DNA of 64,000 nucleotides, taken from Toxorhynchites rutilus septentrionalis (lineage: Eukaryota; Arthropoda; Insecta; Diptera; Culicidae). A model generated the notes under the pieces. The model was not told the DNA's origin. It saw only the letters and a list, made by a program, of their open reading frames with translations, and ran no database searches. Location: the NCBI RefSeq assembly GCF_029784135.1, contig NC_073745.1, forward strand, positions 97,857,105 through 97,921,104. The letters are read 5' to 3'. Numbering within the stretch: the stretch's first letter is position 1; each line of letters opens with the position of its first letter. Shown here piece after piece: positions 21,590 through 33,809 of this stretch. Position numbers and translations under genes: made by a program.

Positions 21590-22290
21590 TGATATTGCAT
21601 TGATCATTCACAGCGTATGTTTCACAATAACTCCGCCTTTTACCTTTTTGGCCAGCTTCAACCGTTTTTCAAACCCGTTGCAGGTGGCATGCATGACTCC
21701 CATCGTTATGTCATCCCAAACTCGGAGCATCATGGCCTTGAACTGGGCTAAAGTAGACACCATTTGCACGATTACCGGCCGATGCTAAGTACTTATCGGA
21801 CCGCCCTCGTACCCCCTTATACGAAGTAATCCATGAAGTTTAGGTCTGGTGAACTGGGAGGCTGTTTATCTCTGGTCAAGGAGTCGGTCAAATTTTCTCG
21901 ACATCAGTTCCGAGCCATATTTGCAGTATGAGAAGGCGCTACATCTTTCTGCAACACGTAATGCTCATTCCCGTACAATCTTTCATTGCTTCACGACAAT
22001 CTGCAAAACATCCGTTTCATAATATAAAACAATAATTTGAATGCTTTTCTCAATAGAAACAAGTGGTATTTTGCCAAAATATATTTGCCTCCCTAAACCA
22101 TCACGGATGGTTTGGGTATGTAAATTTGGTGCTTGCAGCCGTGGAATGTTTCTCTCACTATCTCGAAGTTTCCTTGAACTGTAGACCCACAATCTGTCAT
22201 TTTGAACAACGTGAGACTGTTGCAAGAGAAATAACTTTTCATCCGAAAAGACAGAACCTTGTCCACCGTGCCGTGATAGTAGGGAAATGA
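21590..22290 (-). pseudogene. mariner-superfamily transposase relic (DD37D-like style)
   Basis: On the minus strand, frames with many breaks show a TVDKVL start, then KQPPSSPDLNFMDYFV, the block around the third catalytic residue in DD37D-type mosquito transposases, then a C-terminal part ending near 21600. It is distinct from both the D,D34D mariners and the DD37E elements in this window. Heavily decayed. Confidence 0.6.
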
Positions 22291-22760
22291 TTTTTTGGAC
22301 TATCGGGTAACTTTTAAAAATTATAATTCAAAAACGAAAAAAACCTCCTCCCTGGTTTCGAAATATGTTATGTGAAAAATCCTCAGCTTTCCAGAAAAAA
22401 TATAAAAAACTATAGCGCCTTTGGTCCCGAGACTATGAAAACAATAAAAAATGAATACAATCAACAATAACTAGAGCAGAATTCAAATTTTCTGCAGGTA
22501 TAGTGTTTTTTTCAAAAAAGACCAGGTGATTGGCTTTAATTTGATATGTCGATTACCTGAATCGGTCTAGTAGTTCAAAAGTTATGAATTTTTGAAAAAA
22601 GTCATTTTTGGCAAAAATGCGAAAAAATTGGACCACCCTAAATAGAAATGGTTACCCTAACAAAAAAATAAAAAATATGGGTCTCATAATTTACGATAAA
22701 GAACAAAACTACCACTTTTGACCAAAATCTGAGAACCACTATATCAGTTTGGCATGGAAT
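22291..22760. other. AT-rich spacer, no gene
   Basis: A-rich and T-rich runs with no recognised element. Confidence 0.35.
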
Positions 22761-22764
22761 GGCT

Positions 22765-22920
22765 GTATATATATAAAAATCTCGTGTCACGATGTTCGTG
22801 GTCGAAATCCTCCGAAACGGCTCGACCAATTTTCATGAAATTATGCTCGAAAAACTTGGCAGACATGGAAAAAGCATGGTAAACTATATATATAATACCA
22901 CTAGGGTACCGATTACCGTA
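22765..22920 (+). mobile_element. Helitron-like 5' end
   Basis: TATATATATAAAAATCTCGT, then GTCACGATGTTCGTGGTC and CGAAACGGCTCGACCAATTT, is the widely shared insect Helitron leader. No matching CTAG 3' end follows before the DD37E element at 22948. Confidence 0.55.
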
Positions 22921-22947
22921 TGTTGAATATCGATTAGAGTCGCCCTA

Positions 22948-24237
22948 AAGGGTGTGTCACATCAAATTGCATCACGGAAAAAACGCTGTAGAAATTTAAT
23001 TTTTAGGAATTATATCTTCAGCTTTCGCTTTAAAATCAGATAAGAGTGTATAGATCACGTTGGCCATGCTTCACTGTCAATTTTTCGTAAATTTGGAAAA
23101 ATGTCGTCGAACGAAAAAGAGCGTCGTGAATTAATCCTGCGCACTCATTTCGAGAATCCGGAGTTGTCACATCGGGACATCGGTAAGATGCTGGGAATCG
23201 TCCAATCCACGGTCAGCAGAGTACTAAAACGATACTTCGAGAACCTAACCATCGACCGGAAGGTGAAGAACGGCAAAAATGGATGCTCCGTCAGTGAAAA
23301 AGATCACAAGCGCGTAGTTAAGCAGTTTAGACGTGGTCCGAGAAGTTCGGTCCGGGATGTCGCCAATAAGCTGAATTTGTCAAGTTCATTCGTCCAGCGG
23401 ACCAAGCAGCGGGAGGGCCTGCATACATACAAGGTTCAGAAGGCTCCTAACCGCGACGAAAGGCAAAACATGGTGGGGGAGACGCGAGCCCGGAAGCTGT
23501 ACACCGAAATGCTGACGGAGCCGCATTGCCTGGTAATGGACGACGAAACCTACGTCAAAGCGGACTTTCGTCAGCTGCCGGGCCTGTTGTTCTTCTCCGC
23601 AGAGGACAAATTCAGCGTTCCGGAGGAGATTCGCAGCCAGAAACTATCCAAGTTTGTCAAAAAGTACATGGTGTGGCAAGCGATCTGCTCTTGCGGAAAG
23701 CGGAGCGCCCCCTTCGTGATGACCGGCACGGTAAACGGGCAGGTTTACCTTAAGGAGTGCCTACAGAAGCGCTTACTACCACTATTGAAGCAGCACGAGG
23801 GCCCGACCATCTTCTGGCCGGATCTCGCTTCGTGCCACTATTCAAAGGACGTGTTGGAGTGGTACGAAGCCAACGGGGTCACCTTCGTGCCAAAGGAAAT
23901 GAACCCGCCCAACGCGCCGGAGCTTCGCCCAATAGAGAAATATTGGGCGATTATGAAGCAGGCCCTCCGGAAGAACCCAAAAGTTGTCAAATCGGAGGAG
24001 GAGAAAATGGATTTCTGTTAAAAAAAACTACAACCTGACGTTGTACAGAACCTTATGTACGGGGTAAAGAGGAAGGTACGAGCATACGGGCTTGGGCTCG
24101 AAGTATGAGTAAAAAGAAAATGCCAAAAGTTGTTTAATAGTTTTTATTTTACTGTCTAAAATTTTCAAAAGGATCGGTCTACTGGGCGAATTTCTATAGC
24201 GTTTTTTCCGTGATGCAATTTGATGTCACACACCCTT
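22948..24237 (+). mobile_element. DD37E transposon, copy 1 (1290 bp)
   Basis: Both ends are AAGGGTGTGTCACATCAAAT in inverted orientation and continue inward through TTGCATCACGGAAAAAACGC. TA flanks at 22946-22947 and 24238-24239 are the target duplication. The element contains one transposase gene. The D-to-E spacing places it in the DD37E branch of the IS630-Tc1-mariner superfamily, first described from mosquitoes. It is one of four copies of the same family in this window. Confidence 0.92.
23101..24021 (+). pseudogene. DD37E transposase, frameshifted near the C-terminus
   Basis: The ATG at 23101 opens a 306-residue frame. N-terminal helix-turn-helix segments are visible (HRDIGKMLGIVQSTVSRVLK and DVANKLNLSSSFVQRTKQRE). 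The catalytic core shows VMDDETYVKADF (first Asp), FWPDLASCHY (second Asp) and ELRPIEKYW (Glu). I count 37 residues between the second Asp and the Glu. Compared with copy 3, a short deletion near 24000 removes part of SEADFKRKW and shifts the frame, so the last 30 or so residues (full length is about 339) are lost. All catalytic residues and the DNA-binding part remain, so this is the most intact of the four. Confidence 0.9.
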
Positions 24238-24344
24238 TATGCAAAAAAAATTCTAAACAATTTTTATTTCATTTTTTTTTCTCAAATTAGGCATAAAAGT
24301 ACATATAACCTAAATGTATTTAGATTTAAGTATTTTGGTATAAA

Positions 24345-24588
24345 TCTTTATATATAAAAGAAGGATTTTCCCACGTACGTGTAAAATATCATCACGGGAG
24401 AACTGCTGATCAGATTTGCGTCATCCGTATATTTTGCGAGTTTATCTTCACCCAAATTAAAATAATAGAAAAAAAATATTCAAGATGATTAGAAAAAAAT
24501 GACTATGCATTTATTCATATATAAAAGAAGGATATTTAAAATAAAAATGGGAAAATTCGGAAATAAGAGGGTCAGCCGGGTCAGCTAG
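24345..24588 (+). mobile_element. Non-autonomous Helitron, 244 bp
   Basis: Starts with TC after an A (TCTTTATATATAAAAGAAGG) and ends GCCGGGTCAGCTAG before a T, matching the TC...CTRR ends and A/T target of Helitrons. A second TATATAAAAGAAGGAT block inside suggests an internal duplication. Confidence 0.7.
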
Positions 24589-24589
24589 T

Positions 24590-25252
24590 AAAATCAAAAT
24601 AATCGACCCGTCGTTCGTTCTTCGAAGAGAACCGATTTATTAACGTTGTTAAATGACAGATGGCGCTAAGTTCGCTTCATCGAACTTTCATCGACAAATG
24701 GGCCAAAAATCTCAATTCGGCTAAGCCATGTGTATTACCGGCGCGCTGGAAAACTTTTCAAGTAAACATAATAAATTATTGAAATTCTAATAAAACACCG
24801 ACTGGAGATCACGTGTATACATTCATTCATGCGTAAGTTGTTGAAGACTTTGCTGTAGCCATGTTGGGCGACTGCACAGCGACGCGATAAATTGTGATTC
24901 GAAGAAGGAACAATAATCTGGAGTTCATTGTAGACACCCACCATTCAAACGACGCTCTCCATCTTATTTTTTGATAGTTCTAATGTTCCTAATGTTCATA
25001 ACGTTTACCATTCGAATGACTTGCGAACGATAGAGAGGTAGAGAGCAAACGACCGCAATTATAAACAATCAAAAGCGGTGTGAGGAAAAATACACTCACT
25101 TGCGAGACGCTATCATGAGCAATGCCGACGCAAATGTATTAAAAATTAGCTTGGAAATATGGCTCTATTGTGTGTTCTGTGTAACAGAATAATATATTTT
25201 CTGCAGGTAGGGAATAATCTTGAACGAAAATTGTCTCTGACAATTATTTTAT
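24590..25252. other. Intergenic, no gene supported
   Basis: No recognised element; an open frame at 24735-24944 (minus) has no domain. Confidence 0.35.
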
Positions 25253-25253
25253 A

Positions 25254-25657
25254 CTAGCTGACCCGGCGAACTATCGTCCCACCAACATTTAAATAATTTC
25301 GAACACTCAAGTCCCCTCAGAAATAATTTTTCTGTACGTAGTATGTGATTCCTTTTATATAAACATATAAAGCATATAAACCTGATGCAGACTATGGCGC
25401 ATCAAACCTGATACTGACTGTTCAAATCAAATAATCAAATTTGCTAAAAAATTAATTTTCAGTTTTTCAACTTCCACACAAAATTTGTTAAAAAAATGGC
25501 TTTAAAATTTTCCAACTTTCGTTTTCATAACTTTTTTTGCATACAAACCTGATGCAGACTAAGACGCATCAATCCTGATACCGACTGTTAAATCCGTTGC
25601 TCCGTTCTTGAGTTAAATCGTGAAGAGCGGACACCAAATCATTTTTATTTATATAGA
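25254..25657 (-). mobile_element. Non-autonomous Helitron, 404 bp
   Basis: On the minus strand it begins TCTATATAAATAAAAATGAT after an A and ends TTCGCCGGGTCAGCTAG before a T. Two internal blocks with ACCTGATGCAGACTA and CATCAA.CCTGATAC.GACTG repeat each other about 180 bases apart. No coding capacity. Confidence 0.75.
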
Positions 25658-25894
25658 TTCTGGATAATATTTTGGCTGAAATGCAAGGAGATTTATGGAA
25701 AAATAGTTATTTTAGGATCAGGACTATGTCTTCTAAGTATTTGAACAACATCGAATAAAAATTTTCATTCAAATTTCAACAACTTAAATTTGATTTATAT
25801 ATAGGTTAATGTTCCATATTGCAACCACAGACATGGTTCATGGCCGTGCGGAAATTGAAGATTGGCCGTGCATTTTCTTGAAGATTTCACCAAC

Positions 25895-25920
25895 GACACG
25901 ACCGCAAGCATAGGTAGATG
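25895..25920. repeat. Dispersed GACACGACCGCA motif, copy c
   Basis: GACACGACCGCAAGCATAGG, sharing the left half of the motif seen at 5133 and 6118. Confidence 0.4.
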
Positions 25921-25942
25921 TCCAATATATTAACGAAGAAAT

Positions 25943-26705
25943 AGGGGAAGACGGAGTAAGACCGATCGGCGGGGTAAGACGGACCACTTCTAGTTTTACA
26001 AGAAATCCTCAGTTTTTTGGCAAATATGTTACGCAAGAAGCATGATTAGCCTATTTTTGTCGTTTTGAAATACTTGGCAACACTTGAACGCACGAAATAT
26101 CAAAATTGTAAACAAAACAAAGTTTTCGTCCATTGCGGTTGCAAGCGATCTAATTTTCAAGGCAACCAAAATAAGGATTTTTCCAGTAAAAACTGTGTAT
26201 TCAGTTAATTGTCAGTGTCCCGATCATTCAGTAGATTGTTCCAGTTCTTTCTGCGTTAAAAGGTATGTAAAATGTAATATAAAATGCATGAAAAGTGCAA
26301 AGTAATGCAAAAGGTGCTCTGGGGGGGAAGACGGTCCACTTTCGACGGGGTAAAAGCGCCATACGTCGTGATATTGAATGATTTTCATATCAAATAAAAT
26401 ACCATCTTTTTGCTCGTCTCTTTACACACAAATGCCCCGAAAATACATAAGGAAGTCGTCGAATAATCGTCCTTATACATTCCGATAATTTGGTAAATGT
26501 TTCACGAATATTTGCAAAACTCTGCTCGTGGAATATTGATGGCCCTTTCAGAAGTTTGTGTGTAGCTTATGAACAACCCTTAGTACCTTAGACAACACTG
26601 TTCCTGTTATTTTTACTAGACTAAACTGCTTGAAAATAGCATCGCTCCGTCTTACCCCGTAATGCTCCGTTTTACCCCGCGGGTGGTCCTTCTTACCCCG
26701 CCAGC
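25943..26705. repeat. Fold-back-like repeat with GGGGTAAGACGGA motifs
   Basis: The left end carries GGGGAAGACGGAGTAAGACC and GGCGGGGTAAGACGGACCAC. The middle (26322-26360) has GGGGGGAAGACGGTCCAC and GACGGGGTAAAAGCG. The right end has the complements of three motif copies (CCGTCTTACCCCG, CCGTTTTACCCCGC, CCTTCTTACCCCGCC). The inside is non-coding and AT-rich. The layout suggests a MITE with subterminal repeats; its superfamily is unknown to me. Confidence 0.65.
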
Positions 26706-26947
26706 GAAATAAATAGTAATTTTTTATCATTTCAAAAATTTCTGAAAAAACGCAAAAAAAAAGTTATACAATCAACAGTTACACATTTTTTAAGTAGTAG
26801 ATTATTAATTACTCCATGATATGTAGTACAACAAATAGGGGAAATCCTGAAGGACGTTGGAAAATCGTTCGGCAGTGCCATATTCGCCTCAGCTGAGCAA
26901 AACATTCAATGCTCATATTAATGTTAGGTTCGGTGGTTCGATGAAGA

Positions 26948-27093
26948 ACAACACATTTGCAACAACGAAATTTATATTCTATTTTCTTTATTTAATTTGT
27001 CTACTTTACGACAAATATATATTCCTTCTTCTACTTTACATTTAACGTTCAAGAGAACAACCATGTCAGATTCGTAAACGAAATACATCGTGA
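26948..27093. repeat. Direct repeat, copy 1 (146 bp)
   Basis: From ACAACACATTTGCAACAACG to AAATACATCGTGA, this segment is repeated at 27909-28054 with only a few differences. It has no coding capacity or recognised ends. Confidence 0.85.
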
Positions 27094-27099
27094 ATGAAA

Positions 27100-27284
27100 A
27101 ACAAGGAATGGTTTACGTTTTTAAATTTTTGTAAGTGGTCATCGACTTGGCGCTTTTTTCACGTATGTGTAGATCGTTAAAACTTTTAAACACACTCCAA
27201 TACATTAGTTATTTTTTATTTAACAACCAACATATTCACTAGAAATAATTTTTATGGCAGAACAACGTTTGCCGGGTCAGCTAG
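27100..27284 (+). mobile_element. Helitron-like 3' end
   Basis: Ends AACGTTTGCCGGGTCAGCTAG at 27284, the same terminus as the two Helitrons upstream. Its 5' end was not identified, so the start given here is arbitrary. Confidence 0.5.
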
Positions 27285-27908
27285 CTGATCTATATTAATG
27301 GAGCACTTCACGAAGTAATATAACAAATAGTAACAACGATTGAATTCACGACACATAGGGGAAATCAGGGTAAAATACCCCAAGGTTTTCCACATATTTC
27401 CAAGACCTCCCATGTTTCTCCGACTTCAAATCGTTACAGAACCTCTCTTCAACTCTTAATGAACCATTCTACAGTATATGTTGTTCATTTTTTAAGTAGA
27501 ACTCGAATTTTGATAGAAAGAAAATGATGTTTTTAGGTAAAATAAATGGTAGTGCGGGTGAGATCGACACCCTGTCGGGTAAAACCGACATCTTTGAGAA
27601 ACGAATGAAAAGATAATACAATAATTGTAAAGTATTAAGAAGCTATCTATATATTATGTGGACACTTTAATAGGGGAGAAGGGGGATAGTTGCAAATTGT
27701 ATGTAATTCTTAGCGGCTCTCAAAATCAAGCAGGTGATGGACAAATTTCTGTTCCTGTCCGGAGTAAACACGAGAGTTTTGATCCTAGCTTGAGTGAGCA
27801 TGCACGGGAGATTTGCCGATGAGCGCTTAACGAAGGGATACCATGAGCTCTGCCAGGCTTTGTTGTTGACATGCCCTGTTCAACGTGGGTTTTGGTTGTT
27901 AAATCAGT

Positions 27909-28054
27909 ACAACACATTTGCAACAACGAAATTTATATTCTATTTTCTTTATTTAATTTGTCTACTTTACGACAAATATATATTCCTTTTTCCACTTTAC
28001 ATTTAACGTTCAAGAGAACAACCATGTCAGATTCGTAAATGAAATACATCGTGA
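27909..28054. repeat. Direct repeat, copy 2 (146 bp)
   Basis: Second copy of 26948-27093, same orientation, 961 bases downstream. Flanks differ on both sides. Confidence 0.85.
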
Positions 28055-30434
28055 TAATTACAAATCAGTCCAGCTCTGCCGTTTCATAATCCAAGTATAA
28101 CCACGAGGCATCCACGAAAAGTAAGGACGCATTGTTTCTGTCATTGAAACACAAACCAGGTGCCTGTGTTACCCCGAATGGACCCGAAATTTCAAAACAT
28201 AGTTTTCGAGCATCGGTAAGCAACAAAATCATCTTCGGCTCACAAAATACACTGAACGATGATCTGAGATAAATTAGGCTCACAAAAGTATCGAACTTTC
28301 AAAAATTTTCCGACTTAAACACTTAAATTCCACTGAAAAGCGATCCGACGTAAGACAAGTGTGTACAGGGAACATCGAACCGAAAATATCGATCTATCCC
28401 CTCGAGAGAAAACTTTTGAACAAGGTTGAATTTTCGAACCTCGGCTGGCCGTAAGAGCGCCCTGGAAGCCCTTAAAATCAATAAGAAATCAAAATTCACC
28501 GAAAAGTATAAAAGGATTTTTTAGGGTAAGTAACTTCAAGCAAAAAATGGGGACCGATTCGAGATTGTTTTTATGTAAACAGTGAACTTTTTATACACTC
28601 TTAAAATTGCACCGACTTGCACTGACAACTGACAAAAACAGCTGGAAATAAATATTGTTTATATACATACAGTAAGTTACATTTGATGTGACATTTAGAT
28701 AATTACATACCAGGCATACTAGTCAGCTTGAGTGGTATAACATTGAATGTGTCAACGAATAACGTTGAAAGAGGATATACAGAAACTAATCACACATTTA
28801 AAAAAAAAATCGCATTATAAAAAAACAGAACATGTCACGAACTGAAATGTTGATTTTTTCTTATATCAGAAATAGTATTCTAATGTCTATTATATTTGGA
28901 TTTTCCCATGCACTGTCAAATGTTTCTCCGTCAAAGGAACAAAAGATTCTGTGACTCTGACTTCGTTCATTTACGTTTTTGGTCGACGTAACGAGAAGTA
29001 AAATTGAATTGAATTAAGTTTACAGAACCTCAATAATGCTGAAATTTCAGTTTCTGCTAAAATGTCAGTTGGGCCCTTATGATTTTGAACGCTACCATTG
29101 ATTTAAGGAAAAAAAAACTAGTTCGTTCAGTTCATCTGATTATTTTTACTTTTAATAACAACACTTTTCCTATGTAGTAGACCATTATATGAAGAGTAAC
29201 ATACATAAACAATATCTAGATTTCTAGGCTGTCACCCCTCCAATAATATTATGTTATTAATTAATTGTTTCCTTTTTCGAATGAAAAATCGCATTTACCG
29301 GAACAAGAAATGTATTTGTTATTATGTTAGATAGATCGAATAAGAAATCTCAAAGTCTTCAAGTCACTGTACCTGACAGTTACAACGTAAAAAAATAAAT
29401 AAAATATAGTTTGTTTTTGGATGTCAAAATGGGAATTCTTTTTAATCACACATGTCACACACTGTATATTCTCAGCAAAATCGTGTTAACCTAATGAGCC
29501 CAAAGAGTTGTCTACGTACCCTGAGAATACGGCTTTTTTGTTTTGCTTTCTCAACAAAACCTAAACTCCTCCATTTGACCCTGACGTGGTTGAAGCGGTC
29601 GATAGCCTGTGAACGGGACTTCATGAAAACTAAGGAGGACGTCGTTCTTCAAATCTGCTGCTTTTCCCACCCGAAACTAAAAAAAAACTATATTTATGAT
29701 ATAACCGCAAGGTTAACGTAGGACTATCGTTGGCTTAGTAATCATTCGCATATGAATCAATTCTCAAAAATGGATGAATGGATGTTTTGTTTTCCCTTGC
29801 GGCATACAAAATGATATGTTTTCGCCTGTGTACGATATTGTTGTAGTGTACAGTATCGGCTGTCTAATGACAGAAACTAACAGTGTTCAAAAAGCATAAC
29901 GTTTTAAATGCATAAGAAATTGTAGAATAAATAAACTGGGAGCAGGTTTTTTTAAGAGGTATCCGACACACAAATCATCAAGACGTGTTTATTCAATCCT
30001 CCGTACATCCGAAATATCTTTTCCGTGATATAAAAAATCATCACGAGAACACCTAGGTAACTGCCCAAATGTGTGCGAAATCACACTCTATCCCTTGGGT
30101 GCATTCACAAGCAAACGATTGTGCATGTCCGTTTATAAGGGCATAAAATGAGAAAGAAACAGAGGTTAACCAGTCTACGCATCATGCACCAATCGAGACT
30201 GTAATGAAATTTCAAGTCATCCACTGAAGAGCAAGAGATCGTGAGCTGGCTATAAGACATGACCGCCGCAGGTCCACCAATCTGTGAAGAAATAAACTTC
30301 AAATCAACGTGGTCGTGGTACGCTAAAAATTTGAGTAAAGCAGAAGTTTTTCAATCCGAAATACCATCACGAGTTCTGCGTTTCTTAAAACGACATCTCG
30401 TAGCGAACTACAAATCTTTCATCCAAAAGGCCTT
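28055..30434. other. Intergenic, no gene supported
   Basis: AT-rich. A segment at 29701-29730 (ATAACCGCAAGGTTAACGTA then GGACTATCG) belongs to the GACACGACCGCA/GACGTAG family. Open frames at 29452-29721 and 30259-30430 have no recognised domains. Confidence 0.35.
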
Positions 30435-30850
30435 GGGAGGAACTGATAGTGACTGGATGAACTCTAGAGCATTCTACAAGTAAATTAATAACGTATTCTA
30501 TCTTTGGTTGACCAAGAGAAATGTTGAGCTTCCGGTCGTTGTTTTTGTCGATGGACATCGCTCTCATGCGACTAGGTTCAATTCTGTAAAGATCGTGACA
30601 TTATTTTGGCTAAACTTCACTCGTTTCACTCGGCCATTAGATTTTTAATTTTTCAAACCAATGAAAGTTGCCTGGGATACTACACTCGTTAAGTGGCGTT
30701 TTGAAATTAAGGTTCCATGATTTCAAAACGATATTTCGATTCACTGCACAACGAGGCTTTAGAGTTGATGGAAAATATAGCCCCATGGAACTGCGAAGCC
30801 ATTGATTATAGAACTTTTCCTAATCCATTTCCGATTCCCAAAAATTAAAC
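30435..30850 (+). pseudogene. pogo/Tigger transposase relic
   Basis: The frame reads SDWMNSRAFYK, a stop, then INNVFYLWLTKRNVELPVVV and FVDGHRSHATRF. The VDGH.SH block around the second catalytic Asp is characteristic of pogo-type DDE transposases. After a frameshift it continues FCKDRDIILAKLH and AWDTTLVKWRFE, the region normally leading to the third Asp. It is a dead fragment. It could be a source family for the pogo-like MITEs at 16.9 and 47.2 kb, but no ends were found here. Confidence 0.75.
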
Positions 30851-32674
30851 TGCATTTGTGCTGTTCGGAATTTGAATCAGTGACAAAAATGGTATTCGGA
30901 GTTTCAGTAAATATAATTTAAACTATTGTTAGTTTTCTGTCATCGATATGGATTTGTAAATCAATTTATACCGAAAACTTCATTTTAAAAGCTAAATTTA
31001 CTGAATATCAATGTTATAAATAATTGGATAATGAAAACCCCGATATTCTTTAGGATATACCCTTCCGTATAACAGCATTATTTTTTTTTAAATAAGTGCT
31101 CGGAATTTGATGCAAAGCGGTACATCTAATATCGTATATATCGTAGAGTGCAATGCACTTTCATGTTTAAGGTCTAAAATAGACAAACAAACAAACAACA
31201 TACACGATTCAATACAGAATTTATGGGTTAGAAATCATCGCCCTTTAGTTTTGTCACATCCAAACCCTGCCGTTGCTTCGGTCCATATGTCTGAATCAAA
31301 CCTGCGTCAAATCGGTGCCATGTTTTAATGTCGTGACGATCTTGAGCTATCAAAAGGATGGCTTATTGATGTCGGCTATAATTGTTCAGATTGTCACAGG
31401 TATTAATACAGGTGCTACAAAGAACGCCAAAGGCTCTGTATTATCTCGCAATCTGTTTCCTGGGGAAAGCGTCCTGGAGAGAGCTATGATCTTTTTCATC
31501 TTCTGTTTGGTTTGGTTTCACGTTCTCACCTTTGTACCGTTGCAGAACATGGACACGCTGATCTGATATCTTTTCCGACTAGTCGGTTCCGTATCTTGTA
31601 TCTCCAATGAACTGTATTGTGATTCGTTAAGGAAGAAATCGAATCGAATTACAAGAGGTATAATTTCTCAGGGTTTAATCCCGCCATCGCGTTTTTCCAT
31701 ATGCAAGCCTATATTTCAATTCGTTTTTTTATTACCGTTGGTTATTTGCAGGAGCCAGAACCTGTTCTATAACCTTCTTACAACGAAGGGTTTGGAATTT
31801 GTCACCACGATTTTTTAAATTTTAGAGTATTGGAATGCTTCAGCTTGCCAATAAAACAAGTACTATTACAATCGAAGTTCAAATGCTTTTATTGTAGTGT
31901 TCCTGGAGGGTGCAGTTTGATTTCATGTTACGTAATATTCCAATGTGCAAATATGCAGAGTATTTCAATACCAATAAGTGATGCTAGTTAACAATACCTT
32001 TTCCATCAAACTAACCTACCAAAATTCTTGTTTTTCCTTTAACCCTAGCATTATAAATATTTAATTTTCCTTCCGCTTTCATATAATGTAATCATATAAT
32101 GTTTGCTAAAATAGCACATTTTTGTAAATCAAATCGATATAATACGCACACTAGTGTGCAGATAATGCATCTATTTGGTGTTATAATTTAGTGCTAATTG
32201 CACATTAATATAATGATAGTATTGTAATAATCATCATTGAATTCAGTTGAATAGTCATAATGTCCTAATCTAAGAAATATATTCTGAGCTTTCTATTTGC
32301 TCTTTGATCAAGAATCAACGCGAAAAAAAAACAATCAAATTGTAGCCTATAGCCCACCTAAATCTAAATCGTGTTTGGTGAATTATTTGCTAAATATTCA
32401 TAGATAGTTATAGTTAAATAAATGTCCCATATCCAAATGACGCGTATTGGTTATGCAATAATGTATCACGGTTCACTGCGTAAAAAAGCTACTAGTATGC
32501 TAATTGTAGAGCATTTTTTTGAATCCAACACCTGTTCCTTCACCATCTAAGCCTAAAGGCATACACACATCGCGTTTCCAAGCATTTACGCTCACGGAGA
32601 AAATAATCTTCGTAGGTGCAGTAGCAACTATCGCAACGCATGCACACCCAAAGTGTCCAAAATCGGTAATCCAT
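30851..32674. other. Intergenic and lipase 1 3' flank
   Basis: AT-rich with no recognised element. The part next to 32675 should contain the 3' UTR of the lipase gene; I cannot place its polyadenylation site. Confidence 0.4.
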
Positions 32675-33809
32675 TTATACGTTAGCAGTGTCATCATCAA
32701 AATCATCGTATTCGGAGAAATCGGACATCTGGCTATCGGAAGATGTTTCCACGTTGGTGTTGAATGGGAACGACGCGTATGTGGGAGCAAACAGTTGGCC
32801 TCTGACTTCTTTCTTTCGTGTTTCCATGTAACCCATCTTGAATCCCTCCGGCCAATCCTCCGCTTCCTGTTCCGCGGTACAGTTGCTTGCCCTCTGCACT
32901 GCAAGGAAGTCATGCTCAAAGGCGCTATTGTAAAACAGTGGACAAACACCATGCGAGCCGAAAGAGGACAGAGGTGCAGCCTCCTGAGTTTCGCCACAAT
33001 CTCCTAGAAGCCAGTCCTGGTGACAGCTGCTCGAGAATTTCGTGCCATACTGTTTGCTGGTATGGATACACTGTACATTCTTAGCCGCCAGTCTATGATT
33101 CGGCGAAACTCTGTAGGACGTGTCGAAGGCCATTCCGATAATCTCACATACTGATAGTGCGAAGAAGAGAAAATATTATTTTTTGGATGTTATATTCCGA
33201 CCACTCATTAACCTTACCGTCGATTTCTTTGATTTTCTTAGCACCAAAGTCTTTGGCAGCCCCTAGCACCATATTGGCCCCGAAGCTGAATCCGAACAGA
33301 TAGCCATTGTCCGGATCGAAACCCTGCTGCTCGAGAAAATCAAGCTTCCGCTTCAGGACACGTTGTATGTCCTTAAAGTTCCGCCTCAAGCGCATGTAGG
33401 TTTGCACTTGGGCGAACTTGTCGTAGTTCATACATATCACACATCCTCCCCTGTACTCTGTGAGATCTAAGCCAACGAAACAAACCAATTAGAAACGTCT
33501 TTGTCACCGAAAGCACACCAAAAAACACCACAATTTGCACTTACTTCCTATCAAATCTTGCACAAAGTACTTATCGCAACCGATCTTCCAACCGAAGACT
33601 ACGATGGCGAACTTCCCCGTTGGGTTACATGTTTCGTCATAAGGGTACGACTCGTTTGCAGCCAAGTTATAAACATGCACCACATCGCGCGTGGAGTTGT
33701 AATAGTTGAAGAAAATGTTGTCTTCGAACCTGTCTGCGCGCACACTGCCACAAATACATACAACCAGCAGCAGCAGCACCGTTACGGGCAAAATCCTTTC
33801 CTGCCCCAT
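32675..33809 (-). CDS. Secreted pancreatic-lipase-like protein 1 (3 exons, 329 aa)
   Basis: Minus strand, exons 33809-33545, 33466-33218 and 33150-32675, with introns of 78 and 67 bases bounded by GTAAGT...TTAG and GTAAGG...TCAG. Joined lengths total 990 bases and stay in frame. Residues 1-25 form a signal peptide (MGQERILPVTVLLLLVVCIC then GSVRA). The alpha/beta-hydrolase core shows RGGCVICMNY, the nucleophile elbow GFSFGA (Ser149; the family norm is GHSLGA) and FGSHGVCP (His238). At the catalytic acid position, aligned with CDMAGPGF of the paralogue at 48.6 kb, this protein has CEIIGMAF, so Glu174 replaces Asp. The FGW near residue 73 replaces the usual HG oxyanion motif. Activity may be altered or lost. 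The C-terminal tail is acidic (EYDDFDDD). Likely a gut, fat-body or haemolymph protein by family. Confidence 0.9.

Noticed and set aside
21567..21788. Plus-strand frame MVFFRIEDD...
   Set aside because: Antisense to the mariner-superfamily relic, which explains the sequence better.
32519..33007. Long plus-strand open frame (162 codons) opposite lipase 1 exon 3
   Set aside because: It is antisense to a well-supported lipase exon; its peptide has no domain.
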